Assembly: GCF_037911135.1 (NCBI RefSeq)
Contig: NZ_JBBLYU010000001.1
Coordinates: 1-64,000, forward strand
DNA: 64,000 nt
Reading direction: 5' to 3'
Source: Phaeobacter sp. A36a-5a
GTDB lineage: Bacteria > Pseudomonadota > Alphaproteobacteria > Rhodobacterales > Rhodobacteraceae
In this document: positions 17,901 to 26,597 of the stretch, in pieces
Position numbering within the stretch: the stretch's first letter is position 1
Layout: the number at the start of each line of letters is the position of its first letter
Position numbers and translations under genes: made by a program
The notes under the pieces: model-generated
What the model saw: the letters and a program-made list of their open reading frames with translations, nothing else
Told to the model about the DNA's origin: nothing
The model's database searches: none

Positions 17901-18660
17901 CGGTCCCGGCCGGATCTTTTACATAGACTGTGGTCTCGTAGGAGCCATCCGGCGGCAGGTTGGTCACCGGGAAGTTGGCAACCCAGGTGCCATCATCCTT
18001 GACCGTGACGGTTTCGGTAATTGTGCCGAGCGTGACTTCCACGGTGGAGCCGGGGGCGCCGGTGCCGCTGACGATCACATCTTCGGTGGTCGAGCCTGCA
18101 ACCGGATAGGTCGCATCGGGATTGTCGACGGTTGGCGTGACGGCCCCGCCGCCTCCGCCACCACCACCGCCGCCTGCGCCAACAATGGCCGCCGCGCCAA
18201 CGACGCCAGCTGCGGCGCCTGCGGTGCCGAGGCCGCCGATCAGCGGGGCCACAAGGGGGGCGACAACCGGTTCGATGCGGTCCACGTCAAGGAACACCAT
18301 GTCATCGTAGGCGCTCCACTTGCCGCTCATGTCGAGAGGTTCGTAGCTGGCATAGAGCATGCCATCGGTGCGGTCCTCCAGAACCACTTCGATGAAGTTG
18401 CCTTCCTCGCTGAGGAACAGGTTCTTGCCACCTGTCGCATCGGTGTTGAAGAAATCATCCAGCACCACCACCTGACCGTCGATCAGCGTAATATGCAGGT
18501 CCTGGCCCCGCCGCGCGTAGCTTTCGACATCGGAGGGTCCGAGGTTCAGCGAAATGTCTTTCGCGGTTGCTGTCGCAATTGTCGCCTGGGGGGTGTCAGC
18601 AGATGTACCATGCTGCTTGGTGCCCGCCATGTCGCGGACGATGTATCCAACCGTACTCAT
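14968..18660 (-). CDS. Bap/BapA-like giant surface adhesin, type I secretion substrate
   Basis: A 1230-residue protein. The first ~130 residues form a BapA-type prefix domain (LNLGPSDVESYARRGQDLHI, DGQVVVLDDFF). An Ala/Gly hinge with a run of ten glycines follows (about 150-172). Then come nine bacterial Ig-like domains of about 97 residues, each with a core like GDNxINAAEA..LTGTAEPGASV..TRTVTADAQGNWSA. The C-terminal ~190 residues (LDLQFANDVHLTLNEADIKAL, DGTTLIVDQDVQVVF) resemble the secretion end of BapA-like proteins. There is no Sec signal. It lies directly upstream of tolC, ABC and hlyD, its likely export route. A role in surface attachment or biofilm is inferred. An upstream start at 18753 is possible, but the prefix domain begins near 18660. 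Confidence 0.88.
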   Translation of the reverse strand: MSTVGYIVRDMAGTKQHGTSADTPQATIATATAKDISLNLGPSDVESYARRGQDLHITLIDGQVVVLDDFFNTDATGGKNLFLSEEGNFIEVVLEDRTDGMLYASYEPLDMSGKWSAYDDMVFLDVDRIEPVVAPLVAPLIGGLGTAGAAAGVVGAAAIVGAGGGGGGGGGGAVTPTVDNPDATYPVAGSTTEDVIVSGTGAPGSTVEVTLGTITETVTVKDDGTWVANFPVTNLPPDGSYETTVYVKDPAGTEFNLDGPSIIIDTTPPPIDVNTVEGDDHINYIEVADGVVINGTGEAGASVSVVFQGVTRTTTVADDGTWSVNYSVNEVATGIYSSTIEVTSADSFGNTSTTTHTVDVDTETRVTINTQVGTDHMISGAEQAAGITLTGTAEAGSSVVVTFQGVSRTVTADAQGNWSASYLSSEIATGTYDASVSAVATDTSGNTSSTSTKIPVDTETMASLDAVQAGDNVISAPEVASGVTLTGKAEPGASVAVTLEGTTRTVTADAQGNWSADFTSSEIPTGEYDASVSVTATDALGNTASTTGTVRVDTETDITLSNPLAGDNMINAAEANNGLDLTGTAEAGASVVVQLGTATRTVTANAQGQWTASFAGSDIADGTYDTTVTATATDAYGNTASTSSQIRVDTTTSVGLDSGQAGGDDVLNGAEAAGGLTLTGSAEPGASVAVTFQGITRTVTADAQGRWSAPYATNEITPGEYDAPISVTATDAAGNSESTSGTLRVDTSTAVSIDANQAGGDNIVNAAEAQAGVTLTGNAEPGSVVSVTVAGVTRSATVASNGNWSALFEPGALAAGEYNTSVTVSATDAAGNTASASSALRVDTVAGTVTLSPDPIEIDDVINAVERADGVEISGTATPGLTVTVGLGTASRQVVADANGDWATTFPAAQIPTGTRNLPITASIIDDAGNTASVSDSVALDTLVTPLTVQPNQTSDDIVNKAEQQAGVTFSGTVEAGSTVVINVEGKEQTATVDALGNWTATLDDATLPDGDRTVTASITATDAAGNERSITEQFDIDTLVDPASIYALKITGQGILELETKDATDNYAVNTLNPAGTVGSPAATKTVDPQDGTEFAFGTPIPDGTHLVLSRSDDVGNTSSTLVIFDDNATNSGTINHAGLGQFNIDHLDLQFANDVHLTLNEADIKALSNNSDTLTIHGSDNDNDQITLTGGNAASAGTRVVDGELYNVYTIGNDGTTLIVDQDVQVVF
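15544..18126 (-). repeat. Nine tandem Ig-like domain repeats
   Basis: About 2.6 kb of the adhesin gene codes for nine successive domains with a period of about 290 bases. The central ones (about residues 390-870) share long near-identical stretches such as RTVTADAQGNWSA and VTATDA.GN, so they may recombine and vary in number between strains. Confidence 0.88.
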
Positions 18661-19364
18661 TTTTATATACCGCTCGTCAAAAGACCAAAGCGCCGAAACC
18701 GTGACGCCCAGGTAGCCTGCATTGTTTTGCCCATCAGCCGTCTCCGCGGCCATATTGCCGCCATATTGCTGCCTTCCCAGCGGCCTTGTCTAGGTTTTGA
18801 TGAGCGGATTTTTACCGAAAAGATCAGGGTGTGGCTAATTTGTATTCAATTTGCATCGAAGTTTATCTGTCGGTTTTTGTTAATGATCCCCTTTGGTTGA
18901 CGTTAGGGAGGTGGCTGCGGTGGGTTTGCGGTGCATTTGCGATGGGCGCTGCGTTTATTTGCCTTCTGTTTATGGTGGTTCCATGTGTCAGCAGGCTGAA
19001 GAGCCGTCGGAAAGGGGGCCGGTTTCGGCTGTTCGGGTCACGTCTATATCGCCAATGTGTGAACAAGCGTTCTATTAAAACGCACTGGCAATTAACCAAA
19101 AAGACACCAGTTTCAGATAGGCTGAAGGACATAATTGGTGTAGAGTTGATCCTAAGTACACGACGCCGAAACCCAGGCCACAGCTGGAATGTCACCGCTC
19201 AGAGTGACCCGCTGGTCTTGTATCGCCGGATCCGGCGCCGAGCAGAATTCAGACGAATATTTTCACGCGGACATTACTTGGCCCTCGCGCTGGGCGCCCT
19301 CTGTCCGTGTGCGATCTTGGACCCCAGGAGGACCGGCGCGCAGTAACTAGGAGGCTAGAGCCAG
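18661..19364. other. Long intergenic region between adhesin and prkA
   Basis: About 700 bases between divergent genes, AT-richer than average (around 18830-19150). It should hold promoters for both the adhesin and the prkA operon. A 171-codon frame at 18831-19346 has one hydrophobic segment, but its Arg-rich remainder and lack of a ribosome site argue against a gene. No operator was identified. AGGAGG at 19349-19354 is the ribosome site of prkA. Confidence 0.5.
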
Positions 19365-21299
19365 ATGAAAGACATTGCCGAAATTTTTGCCGAACAATAC
19401 GGCGAAACGCGCGAGCAGGAGATGTCGTTACAGGACTATCTGAATGCTTGTCGCGATGATCCCAGCATGTATGCCAATGTCGCCGAACGTATGCTCAAGG
19501 CGATTGGCGAAGAGGAGCTGGTTGATACGTCAAAAGATGCGCGACTGGGTCCGATCTTTCAGAACCGCACCATCAAGCGATACGCTGCCTTCAAAGATTT
19601 CTACGGCATGGAGGACACGATCGAGCGGATCGTGGGTTATTTCCGCCACGCCGCGCAGGGGCTGGAGGAGCGCAAGCAGATCCTGTACCTGCTGGGTCCG
19701 GTCGGCGGTGGTAAATCCTCGCTCGCGGAACGTCTGAAACGTCTGGTAGAGGAGCAGCCGATCTACGTGCTGAAGGCTGGCGATCAGCTGTCGCCGATCT
19801 TCGAGAGCCCGCTTGGCCTTTTCGATCCGGTGCGGATGGGCAAATTGCTGAGCGATGAATATGGCATCGCCCAACACCGGCTGCCGGGGCTGATGTCGCC
19901 CTGGGCGGTCCAGCGGCTGGATGAGTTCGGCGGCGATATCAACAAATTCTCGGTGGTGCGGCTCTATCCGTCGCGGCTGCGCCGGATCTGCGTTGCGAAG
20001 GTTGAGCCGGGCGATGAGAACAATCAGGACATCTCCACGCTGGTCGGGAAGGTCGATATTCGCCAGCTGGAACATTACAGCCAGGACAATCCCGACGCCT
20101 ATAGTTTCTCAGGTGGCCTGAATCGTGCGACCCAGGGCGTTCTTGAGTTCGTCGAGATGTTCAAGGCGCCGATCAAGATGCTGCATCCGTTGCTGACGGC
20201 GACGCAGGAAGGCAATTACATGGGGACCGAGAGCTTCGGCGCGATCCCCTTCACCGGGCTGATCCTTGCACATTCCAACGAGAGTGAATGGCAGCAGTTC
20301 AAGAACAACAAGAACAACGAGGCCTTCATCGACCGTGTGTCGATCGTGAAGGTGCCTTACTGCCTGCGGGTTTCCGAAGAGGCTAAGATCTACGACAAGC
20401 TGATCGAACACAGCGAGTTGGCTGCGGCCCCATGCGCGCCTGAAACGCTGAAGATCCTCAGCCGGTTTTCGGTGCTGACCAGGCTGAAACCGCATGAAAA
20501 CTCAAATCTCTATTCCAAGCTGCGCGTCTACGATGGCGAAAGCCTGAAGGACACCGACCCGAAGGCCAAGACCGTGCAGGAGTATCAGGATCGCGCCGGT
20601 GTCGACGAGGGGATGAACGGGATTTCGACCCGCTTTGCCTTCAAGGTACTGTCGACCACCTTCAACTTTGACACCGATGAGGTGGCGGCGGATCCGGTGC
20701 ACTTGATGTATGTGCTGGAGCAGATGATCAAACGCGAACAATTCCCGGCGGAGACAGAGGCGAAATACCTTGCTTTCATCAAAACGGAACTGGCCCCGCG
20801 CTATGAGGAGTTCATCGGCAATGAAATCCAGAAAGCCTATCTGGAGAGCTATACCGAATACGGGCAGAACGTGTTCGATCGCTATATCTCTTATGCCGAT
20901 GCCTGGATCGAGGAGCAGGATTACAAGGACCCGGACACCGGCCAGCTCTATGACCGCGAGGTTCTGGACGCCGAGCTGAGCAAGATCGAAAAACCGGTGG
21001 GCATCGCCAACCCCAAGGACTTCCGCAATGAGGTGGTCAAATTCGCCCTGCGTCATCGCGCCAATACCGGCTCGAACCCGGCATGGAACTCCTACGAGAA
21101 GCTGCGGGATGTGATCGAGAAACACATGTTCAGCCAGGTCGAGGAACTGCTTCCGGTTATCTCCTTCGGATCGAAGAAGGACAGCAAGACCGAAGGCAAA
21201 CATCAGGAGTTCGTCGAACGGATGCGCAGCCACGGCTATACCGACCGGCAGGTTCGCAGGTTGGTGGAATGGTACATGCGCGTAAATAAGGCGGGCTAA
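19365..21299 (+). CDS. prkA: PrkA family serine protein kinase (YeaG-like)
   Basis: A 644-residue cytoplasmic AAA-type protein kinase, the usual length for the family. An N-terminal PrkA AAA domain carries Walker A (LLGPVGGGKSSLAERLK, about residue 112) and the family segment GDQLSPIFESPLGLFDP. The C-terminal PrkA domain runs to the end (YTDRQVRRLVEWYMRVNKAG). In Bacillus PrkA affects sporulation; in enterobacteria YeaG acts with YeaH in starvation and stationary phase. Here it leads the prkA-yeaH-spoVR operon, with only 20 bases to the next gene. Start set by AGGAGG about ten bases upstream. Confidence 0.95.
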   Translation: MKDIAEIFAEQYGETREQEMSLQDYLNACRDDPSMYANVAERMLKAIGEEELVDTSKDARLGPIFQNRTIKRYAAFKDFYGMEDTIERIVGYFRHAAQGLEERKQILYLLGPVGGGKSSLAERLKRLVEEQPIYVLKAGDQLSPIFESPLGLFDPVRMGKLLSDEYGIAQHRLPGLMSPWAVQRLDEFGGDINKFSVVRLYPSRLRRICVAKVEPGDENNQDISTLVGKVDIRQLEHYSQDNPDAYSFSGGLNRATQGVLEFVEMFKAPIKMLHPLLTATQEGNYMGTESFGAIPFTGLILAHSNESEWQQFKNNKNNEAFIDRVSIVKVPYCLRVSEEAKIYDKLIEHSELAAAPCAPETLKILSRFSVLTRLKPHENSNLYSKLRVYDGESLKDTDPKAKTVQEYQDRAGVDEGMNGISTRFAFKVLSTTFNFDTDEVAADPVHLMYVLEQMIKREQFPAETEAKYLAFIKTELAPRYEEFIGNEIQKAYLESYTEYGQNVFDRYISYADAWIEEQDYKDPDTGQLYDREVLDAELSKIEKPVGIANPKDFRNEVVKFALRHRANTGSNPAWNSYEKLRDVIEKHMFSQVEELLPVISFGSKKDSKTEGKHQEFVERMRSHGYTDRQVRRLVEWYMRVNKAG

Positions 21300-21319
21300 C
21301 AGCAAAGGGTGGGTGGCAG

Positions 21320-22657
21320 ATGCATCACTTTATCGACAGGCGCGCCAATCCCAAGGGCAAGAGTTTGGGGAACCGGCAACGGTTCCTCGAGCGCGCCCGC
21401 GAAAGCATCAAGGAGCGCGTGGACAGATCGGTCCGCGACAAATCGATCAAGGATGGTGGCGGTATTCCTGCCGAAGGTGAGAAGGTCACTATTCCCTCAC
21501 GGGGTTTGAAAGAACCCCGGTTTCACCATTCCGCCAAGGGGGGCCGCCGCCGTCACGTGCTGCCCGGCAACAAGGATTTTGTTGTCGGCGACACGCTCAA
21601 GCGACCGCAGGGGGGCGCAGGAGAGGGGGGCAAACAGGCGTCCGAGGATGGCGATGGCGCGGATGAATTTTCCTTTACCCTGACGCGCGACGAATATCTT
21701 GAGATCCTGTTTGATGGTCTTGAGCTTCCAGATCTGGTCAAAAAAGCCTCTGTAGAGACTGAAACCATCGGGACACGCCGTGCCGGGCTGACCACTGCGG
21801 GCACGCCGAACAACCTCAACCTTGTGCGGACGATGCGCAATTCGCTGGGACGTCGGATCGCACTGCAACGCCCGACTGCCAAATCCATAGCCGAGCTGCA
21901 AAAACAGATCGAGGAGCTTCAGGCGCTGGCGGAACGCAGCACCGAACAGGAAGCCTATCTTGAAGAGCTGATCCTCCGGTTGGAGGCTCTGGAGCGCAAA
22001 CGTCGCGTGGTGGGATATATTGACCCGCTGGATCTGCGATATGACACCCACGTGCCGGAGAAGATCCGCAACTCCCGCGCGGTCGTGTTCTGCCTTATGG
22101 ACGTCTCTGGCTCCATGCAGGAGCGGGAGAAGGATCTGGCCAAACGGTTCTTCCTGCTGCTGCATCTGTTCCTGGCGCGCAGCTATGAGCATACCGAACT
22201 GGTCTTTGTGCGTCACACCCATCACGCGCAGGAGGTTGATGAAGAAACCTTCTTCTATGCCCGCGAGACAGGCGGCACCATCGTGTCGACCGCGCTGGAG
22301 AAGATGAAGGAGATCGTCGCCAAACGCTACCCGCCGGATGAGTGGAACATCTACGGGGCGCAGGCCTCTGATGGGGAGAATTTCGGCAATGACTCGGCGC
22401 GTTGCAAGGCGCTGCTTCTGGAAGAGCTGCTGCCGGTCTGCCAGTACTACGCCTATGTCGAAATCGTCGATGAGAACGCCGAGATGCTGTTGAGCAATCC
22501 CGAGGCGGGTGAGGACCTCTGGCAGAACTACCGGCAGGTCAAGGCTCAGGTCCCGCATTTTGAGATGCAGCGTGTGTCGCAGCCCTCCCATATCTATCCG
22601 ATTTTCAGGGAGTTCTTCCTCCCCAAGGCAAAAGGGGCGCAGAATGCAGGCGGGTGA
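21320..22657 (+). CDS. yeaH: YeaH/YhbH family protein (DUF444, vWA-like)
   Basis: A 445-residue cytoplasmic protein of the DUF444 family. A basic N-terminus (MHHFIDRRANPKGKSLGNRQRFLERARESIK, quoted in part as HFIDRRANPKGKSLGNRQRF) is followed by a vWA-type domain with a MIDAS-like DVSGSM (around residue 257) and RETGGTIVSTALEKM. The family partners with PrkA; its biochemical role is not established. It is the second gene of the operon, and its last 14 bases overlap the spoVR start. Confidence 0.92.
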   Translation: MHHFIDRRANPKGKSLGNRQRFLERARESIKERVDRSVRDKSIKDGGGIPAEGEKVTIPSRGLKEPRFHHSAKGGRRRHVLPGNKDFVVGDTLKRPQGGAGEGGKQASEDGDGADEFSFTLTRDEYLEILFDGLELPDLVKKASVETETIGTRRAGLTTAGTPNNLNLVRTMRNSLGRRIALQRPTAKSIAELQKQIEELQALAERSTEQEAYLEELILRLEALERKRRVVGYIDPLDLRYDTHVPEKIRNSRAVVFCLMDVSGSMQEREKDLAKRFFLLLHLFLARSYEHTELVFVRHTHHAQEVDEETFFYARETGGTIVSTALEKMKEIVAKRYPPDEWNIYGAQASDGENFGNDSARCKALLLEELLPVCQYYAYVEIVDENAEMLLSNPEAGEDLWQNYRQVKAQVPHFEMQRVSQPSHIYPIFREFFLPKAKGAQNAGG

Positions 22658-24152
22658 TACTATCTCGAAGCCACTGTTCACGGGGCCGGAATGGACCTTT
22701 GAACTTCTGGAAGTTGCGCGGGACGCGATTGAGGATATTGCGCTGAATGATCTGGGGCTTGATGTATATCCGAACCAGATCGAGATCATCTCGGCCGAGC
22801 AGATGCTGGATGCCTATTCCTGCGTCGGTCTGCCGCTGATGTATCAGCACTGGTCATTCGGTAAACATTTCGCCCGCGACGAGGCGCTGTATCGGACCGG
22901 GCGGCAGGGGCTGGCCTATGAGATCGTCATCAACTCAAACCCCTGTATCAGCTACAATATGGAAGAAAATACCATGGCCATGCAGACGCTGGTCATGGCC
23001 CATGCGGCCTTTGGGCATAATCATTTTTTCAAGAACAACTACCTGTTTCAGCAATGGACCGATGCGGCCGGCATTCACGACTATCTGGCCTTTGCCAAGA
23101 ACTACATCGCCGCCTGCGAGGAGCGCTACGGGCTCAGCGCAGTAGAGGAGATCCTGGACGCGGCCCATGCGCTGCAATCGCAGGGGGTCTTTCGCTATGG
23201 CCGTCCGCCCAAACCCACCACCGAAGAACTGGCAGCGATGCAGAAGGTGCGTGAAGGTTATGAAAGCGGTCAGAGCGTTCTGGATATATGGACCGATGCA
23301 ACCATGGGGGGCGACAAGCTGGAGCAGATCAGGGACGAGCCCTATAGTGCCCGTCGCAAGCTGATGAATCTGCCGCAGGAAAACTTGCTGTATTTTCTGG
23401 AGAAACACAGCCCGGTTCTTGATCCCTGGCAATCTGAAATCCTGCGCATCGTGCGGATGCTGGCGCAGTATCTTTACCCCCAGAAACAGACCAAGGTTAT
23501 GAATGAGGGCTGCGCGACCTTTGTGCATTATTACATTATCAACAAGCTGTTCGAGCAGGGCCGCCTGACCGAAGGCGCCTATATGGAGATGATGCACAGT
23601 CATACCAATGTGGTGCTCCAGCCGGAATATGACGACCCGCGGTATTCTGGCATCAATCCCTATGCGCTGGGCTTTGCGATGATGCAGGACATTCGCCGCA
23701 TCTGCGAGAACCCGACCGATGAAGATCGCGAATGGTTTCCGGATTTCGCGGGTGATCCCGACTGGCGCCGGGTGATGCGGGATGCCTGGGCCAATTACCG
23801 CGATGAAAGTTTCATCCAGCAGTTCCTGTCGCCGCATCTCATCCGCAAGTTCAAACTGTTCACCCTCGCTGATGACGCCGAGCAGTCACATCTGGTGGTG
23901 AGCCAGATCCACAATCGCAGCGGCTATCGCTCGGTGCGGCGCGATCTCGCGCATTCCTACGATCTGGCCTATTTAGAGCCCGATATTCAGGTCACCGATG
24001 CCGATCTGAAAGGCGACCGCGAGCTGAAGCTGACCCATACGGTGCGCGACGGCATTCACCTGTCGGAGGATGACCGCGACGAGGTGTTGAAGCATCTGCG
24101 CCGCTTGTGGGGCTACGATGTCAGCCTTGAGGCGGTGGACGCCGGATCCTAG
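22644..24152 (+). CDS. spoVR: SpoVR family protein
   Basis: A 502-residue cytoplasmic protein matching the SpoVR/YcgB family along its length: QIEIISAEQMLDAYSCVGLP, YQHWSFGKHF, EIVINSNPCISYNMEENTMA, and GCATFVHYYIINKL near the middle. In Bacillus SpoVR takes part in spore cortex formation; in non-sporing bacteria the role is unknown. The ATG at 22644 lies inside the end of yeaH (14-base overlap), showing translational coupling; a much longer open frame from 22509 only covers the yeaH reading region. It ends the operon and faces a GntR gene 26 bases away. Confidence 0.93.
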   Translation: MQAGDTISKPLFTGPEWTFELLEVARDAIEDIALNDLGLDVYPNQIEIISAEQMLDAYSCVGLPLMYQHWSFGKHFARDEALYRTGRQGLAYEIVINSNPCISYNMEENTMAMQTLVMAHAAFGHNHFFKNNYLFQQWTDAAGIHDYLAFAKNYIAACEERYGLSAVEEILDAAHALQSQGVFRYGRPPKPTTEELAAMQKVREGYESGQSVLDIWTDATMGGDKLEQIRDEPYSARRKLMNLPQENLLYFLEKHSPVLDPWQSEILRIVRMLAQYLYPQKQTKVMNEGCATFVHYYIINKLFEQGRLTEGAYMEMMHSHTNVVLQPEYDDPRYSGINPYALGFAMMQDIRRICENPTDEDREWFPDFAGDPDWRRVMRDAWANYRDESFIQQFLSPHLIRKFKLFTLADDAEQSHLVVSQIHNRSGYRSVRRDLAHSYDLAYLEPDIQVTDADLKGDRELKLTHTVRDGIHLSEDDRDEVLKHLRRLWGYDVSLEAVDAGS

Positions 24153-24178
24153 AGGTGCGGTAGGGCGGCAGTGCGGCG

Positions 24179-24844
24179 TTAGGGGATCTGCGCGCGTAGC
24201 TGATCCTCAAGCGAGGTTTTGGCAGCCAGAATATGCTCTGCTGTCAGCTGGGCCGCGAGATCGGCATCACCTGTTTCGCAAGCCGCCAGTATCGCGCGAT
24301 GCTCCCTGCTGCTGCGGGCCATGCCGTCGCTCATGATAAGCTGCGCGCGAAGGTAGCGATCAATCCGGTCCATCGAGGTTTCGACGATCTCGACGTGATA
24401 GGGCAAGCCGCTGACGCTATAGAGCGTGCCGTGAAATTTTCGGTTCAGCGGCCCCCATTGCATTGGCGCATCGCAGGCGGCAAAGGCATCCAGATGCGCG
24501 CGCGCCTGTGCGAGGATGTCCATGGTCATATTCGGGACGGCGGCGCGGATGATATCCGCTTCAAGCTTGGCGCGCAGGTCAAAGATTTCTGAGGCGTCCT
24601 GCATCGACAGGGTTGCGACCACGGCACCCTTGTAGCGCTGGGAGGTGACCAGCCCCTGCTGTTCCAAGCGGGCAATCGCCTCGCGAACGGGAAAGCGCGA
24701 GGTGTGAAAGGCCTTGGCGATTTCATCCTGCCGCAGGGGGGTGCCATCCGACAGCTCACCGGTGATGATCGCCTTGCGCAGGGTGCGAAAGATGATCGTC
24801 GCGGCGGATTCGGTCCGGGAGATGTCAACGGCTTGTAGTTTCAA
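24179..24844 (-). CDS. GntR-family regulator with FCD ligand domain
   Basis: A 221-residue FadR-type regulator: winged helix at residues ~17-75 (RKAIITGELSDGTPLRQDEIA, then TSRFPVREAIARLEQQGLV), then an all-helical FCD domain with metal-binding-type positions (an LNRKFH segment, and SREHRAILAACETGDADLA with its His). Such proteins sense small carboxylic acids. No obvious target lies in the same operon. It sits between spoVR and the formaldehyde dehydrogenase gene, facing spoVR. Confidence 0.88.
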   Translation of the reverse strand: MKLQAVDISRTESAATIIFRTLRKAIITGELSDGTPLRQDEIAKAFHTSRFPVREAIARLEQQGLVTSQRYKGAVVATLSMQDASEIFDLRAKLEADIIRAAVPNMTMDILAQARAHLDAFAACDAPMQWGPLNRKFHGTLYSVSGLPYHVEIVETSMDRIDRYLRAQLIMSDGMARSSREHRAILAACETGDADLAAQLTAEHILAAKTSLEDQLRAQIP

Positions 24845-24955
24845 GCAAGGTCCTCAACCAAAGCGGGGCAGGTGCCGGGCAATTATGCCTTTGGTTGACG
24901 CGGCTCGCCACCCCTTGCTGGCAGGACGTTCGCCGAATGCAGGCAGATGAAGTGC

Positions 24956-24985
24956 AAAAAAAACGCAGGCCCTGCGGCCTGCGTC
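24956..24985 (-). terminator. Rho-independent terminator of adhI
   Basis: ACGCAGGCC and GGCCTGCGT form a 9-bp stem with a 4-base loop. On the minus strand it is followed by a run of eight T. It lies about 25 bases after the dehydrogenase stop codon. Confidence 0.9.
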
Positions 24986-25008
24986 ATGATCTCGGGTATG
25001 CGGGTGGA

Positions 25009-26124
25009 TCAGAATTCGACCACGGCGCGGATCGACTTTCCTTCGTGCATCAGTTCGAACCCATGGTTGATCTCGTCCAGCGACAGTTTGTGTGTGATCA
25101 TCGGGTCGATCTCGATCTTGCCGTCCATATACCAGTCCACGATCTTGGGCACGTCGGTACGTCCGGCGGCGCCACCAAAGGCGGTGCCACGCCAGCTGCG
25201 GCCTGTGACCAGCTGGAACGGACGGGTCGAAATCTCGGCGCCTGCCGGAGCCACGCCGATGATGATGCTCTCACCCCAGCCTTTATGCGCCGCTTCAAGC
25301 GCGGTCCGCATGACCTGCACATTGCCCGTCGCGTCGAATGTGTAATCGGCGCCACCCTTGGTCAGCTCAACCAGATGCGCCACCAGATCGCCCTCTACCT
25401 CTGAGGGGTTTACGAAGTCGGTCATGCCGAATTTCTTGGCCATCTCAACCTTGCCGGGGTTGAGGTCGACGCCGACGATCTGATCCGCACCTGCCAGTCG
25501 CAGACCCTGGATCACGTTGAGTCCAATGCCGCCAAGGCCGAAGACAATCGCGCGCGACCCGATCTCGACCTTGGCGGTGTTGATCACCGCGCCGATGCCG
25601 GTGGTGACGCCGCATCCGATGTAGCAGACCTTGTCAAAGGGGGCGTCCTTGCGGATCTTGGCCAGGGCGATCTCAGGCACCACTGTGTGATTGGCAAAGG
25701 TCGAGCAGCCCATGTAATGGTGGATCGGTGTCCCATCCAGCATCGAGAAACGGGTGGATCCGTCCGGCAGCAGGCCCTGACCTTGGGTAGAGCGGATCGC
25801 CTGACACAGATTTGTCTTTGGGTTGAGGCAATACTCGCATTCGCGGCACTCGGGGGTGTAAAGCGGAATGACGTGATCGCCCACTTCAAGGCTGGTGACG
25901 CCTTCTCCAACTTCGATCACGACGCCTGCGCCCTCGTGGCCCAGGATGGCCGGGAAGATCCCTTCTGGGTCATCCCCGGAGCGGGTGAATTCATCCGTGT
26001 GGCAGAGGCCCGTTGCCTTGATTTCGACCAGCACCTCGCCCTTTTTCGGGCCTTCGAGGTTCACTTCCATGATCTCAAGCGGTTTGCCCGGGGCAACGGC
26101 CACAGCGGCGCGAGTGCGTATCAT
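25009..26124 (-). CDS. adhI: S-(hydroxymethyl)glutathione dehydrogenase, class III ADH
   Basis: A 371-residue zinc alcohol dehydrogenase that oxidises S-(hydroxymethyl)glutathione in formaldehyde detoxification. It shows catalytic-zinc ligands ([17 protein letters not shown], and [13 protein letters not shown]), the structural-zinc cysteine lobe ([16 protein letters not shown]), and a nucleotide fold ([14 protein letters not shown]). The length and the [14 protein letters not shown] block match class III enzymes rather than ethanol dehydrogenases. No S-formylglutathione hydrolase gene is next to it. It is a single gene with its own terminator. Confidence 0.93.
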   Translation of the reverse strand: MIRTRAAVAVAPGKPLEIMEVNLEGPKKGEVLVEIKATGLCHTDEFTRSGDDPEGIFPAILGHEGAGVVIEVGEGVTSLEVGDHVIPLYTPECRECEYCLNPKTNLCQAIRSTQGQGLLPDGSTRFSMLDGTPIHHYMGCSTFANHTVVPEIALAKIRKDAPFDKVCYIGCGVTTGIGAVINTAKVEIGSRAIVFGLGGIGLNVIQGLRLAGADQIVGVDLNPGKVEMAKKFGMTDFVNPSEVEGDLVAHLVELTKGGADYTFDATGNVQVMRTALEAAHKGWGESIIIGVAPAGAEISTRPFQLVTGRSWRGTAFGGAAGRTDVPKIVDWYMDGKIEIDPMITHKLSLDEINHGFELMHEGKSIRAVVEF

Positions 26125-26375
26125 TGCGAAATTCCTTTGTTCTGTCAGTGACGGCAGGCGCCAATTGCGCTGAGCGGCATATTGGCAGACCCATTGGGGG
26201 GGCGTAAACCATCGGCCGTCGCGGGATGTGTATTTCTTGCGCTACCACACTAGCGGCTTCGGCTGGCTGCGCCTCAGAAGAATACGACGAGGGCCTCTTC
26301 GTTCCCGTCACCTGCCGGTCCGGTGGGCGTAAGTATGGCCACATCATCTGTTCGAGAAACCTGCGCTATCTGCCC

Positions 26376-26406
26376 TTGACCTTCCCCTGACTGGAAGCCT
26401 CATATC
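26376..26406 (+). promoter_or_regulatory. CueR-type copper-responsive promoter
   Basis: TTGACC (26376-26381), then exactly 19 bases, then CATATC (26401-26406). The spacer carries the dyad CCTTCCcctgactGGAAG, which matches the CueR operator pattern. It points toward the short frame at 26448 and cueR at 26594, so cueR is probably autoregulated. Confidence 0.8.
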
Positions 26407-26447
26407 TGCCGCAAAAAGGGATGATCAGATGTCGAAAGGGGCGAGCC

Positions 26448-26597
26448 ATGGAACAGGCGCGTGTCAGAAAACTGAACGTTAAGGTGACCGGCCTCGGCAA
26501 CAGCCTGGGCTTGCGTCGGATGAGTTCTGAAATAGATCCCTTAGGAAAGTTTCCAAGCGCGCGAGGCGCGCAGCAATTGGCAGAGGTGCGACCATGA
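26448..26597 (+). pseudogene. Short frame, possible copA internal-deletion remnant
   Basis: A 49-codon frame preceded by AAGGGG and lying between a CueR-type promoter and cueR, which it overlaps by ATGA. Its product begins MEQARVRKLNVKVTGL, like the first strand of a CopA metal-binding domain (usually VTGM-x-C-x-x-C), and continues GNSLGLRRMSSEI, like the C-terminal end of CopA pumps (S/GNALRLRR). The metal-binding cysteines and the whole ATPase core are absent. The simplest reading is an in-frame deletion that fused the ends of copA. It could instead be an unrelated small peptide. Confidence 0.4.

Noticed and set aside
15251-18900. Long plus-strand frames opposite the adhesin gene (including one of 688 codons)
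   Set aside because: They mirror the repeat-rich adhesin gene; composition follows the repeats, and no ribosome sites or families were seen.
18831-19346. 171-codon plus-strand frame in the adhesin-prkA gap
   Set aside because: No ribosome site, an Arg-rich composition and AT-rich control-like DNA argue against a gene.
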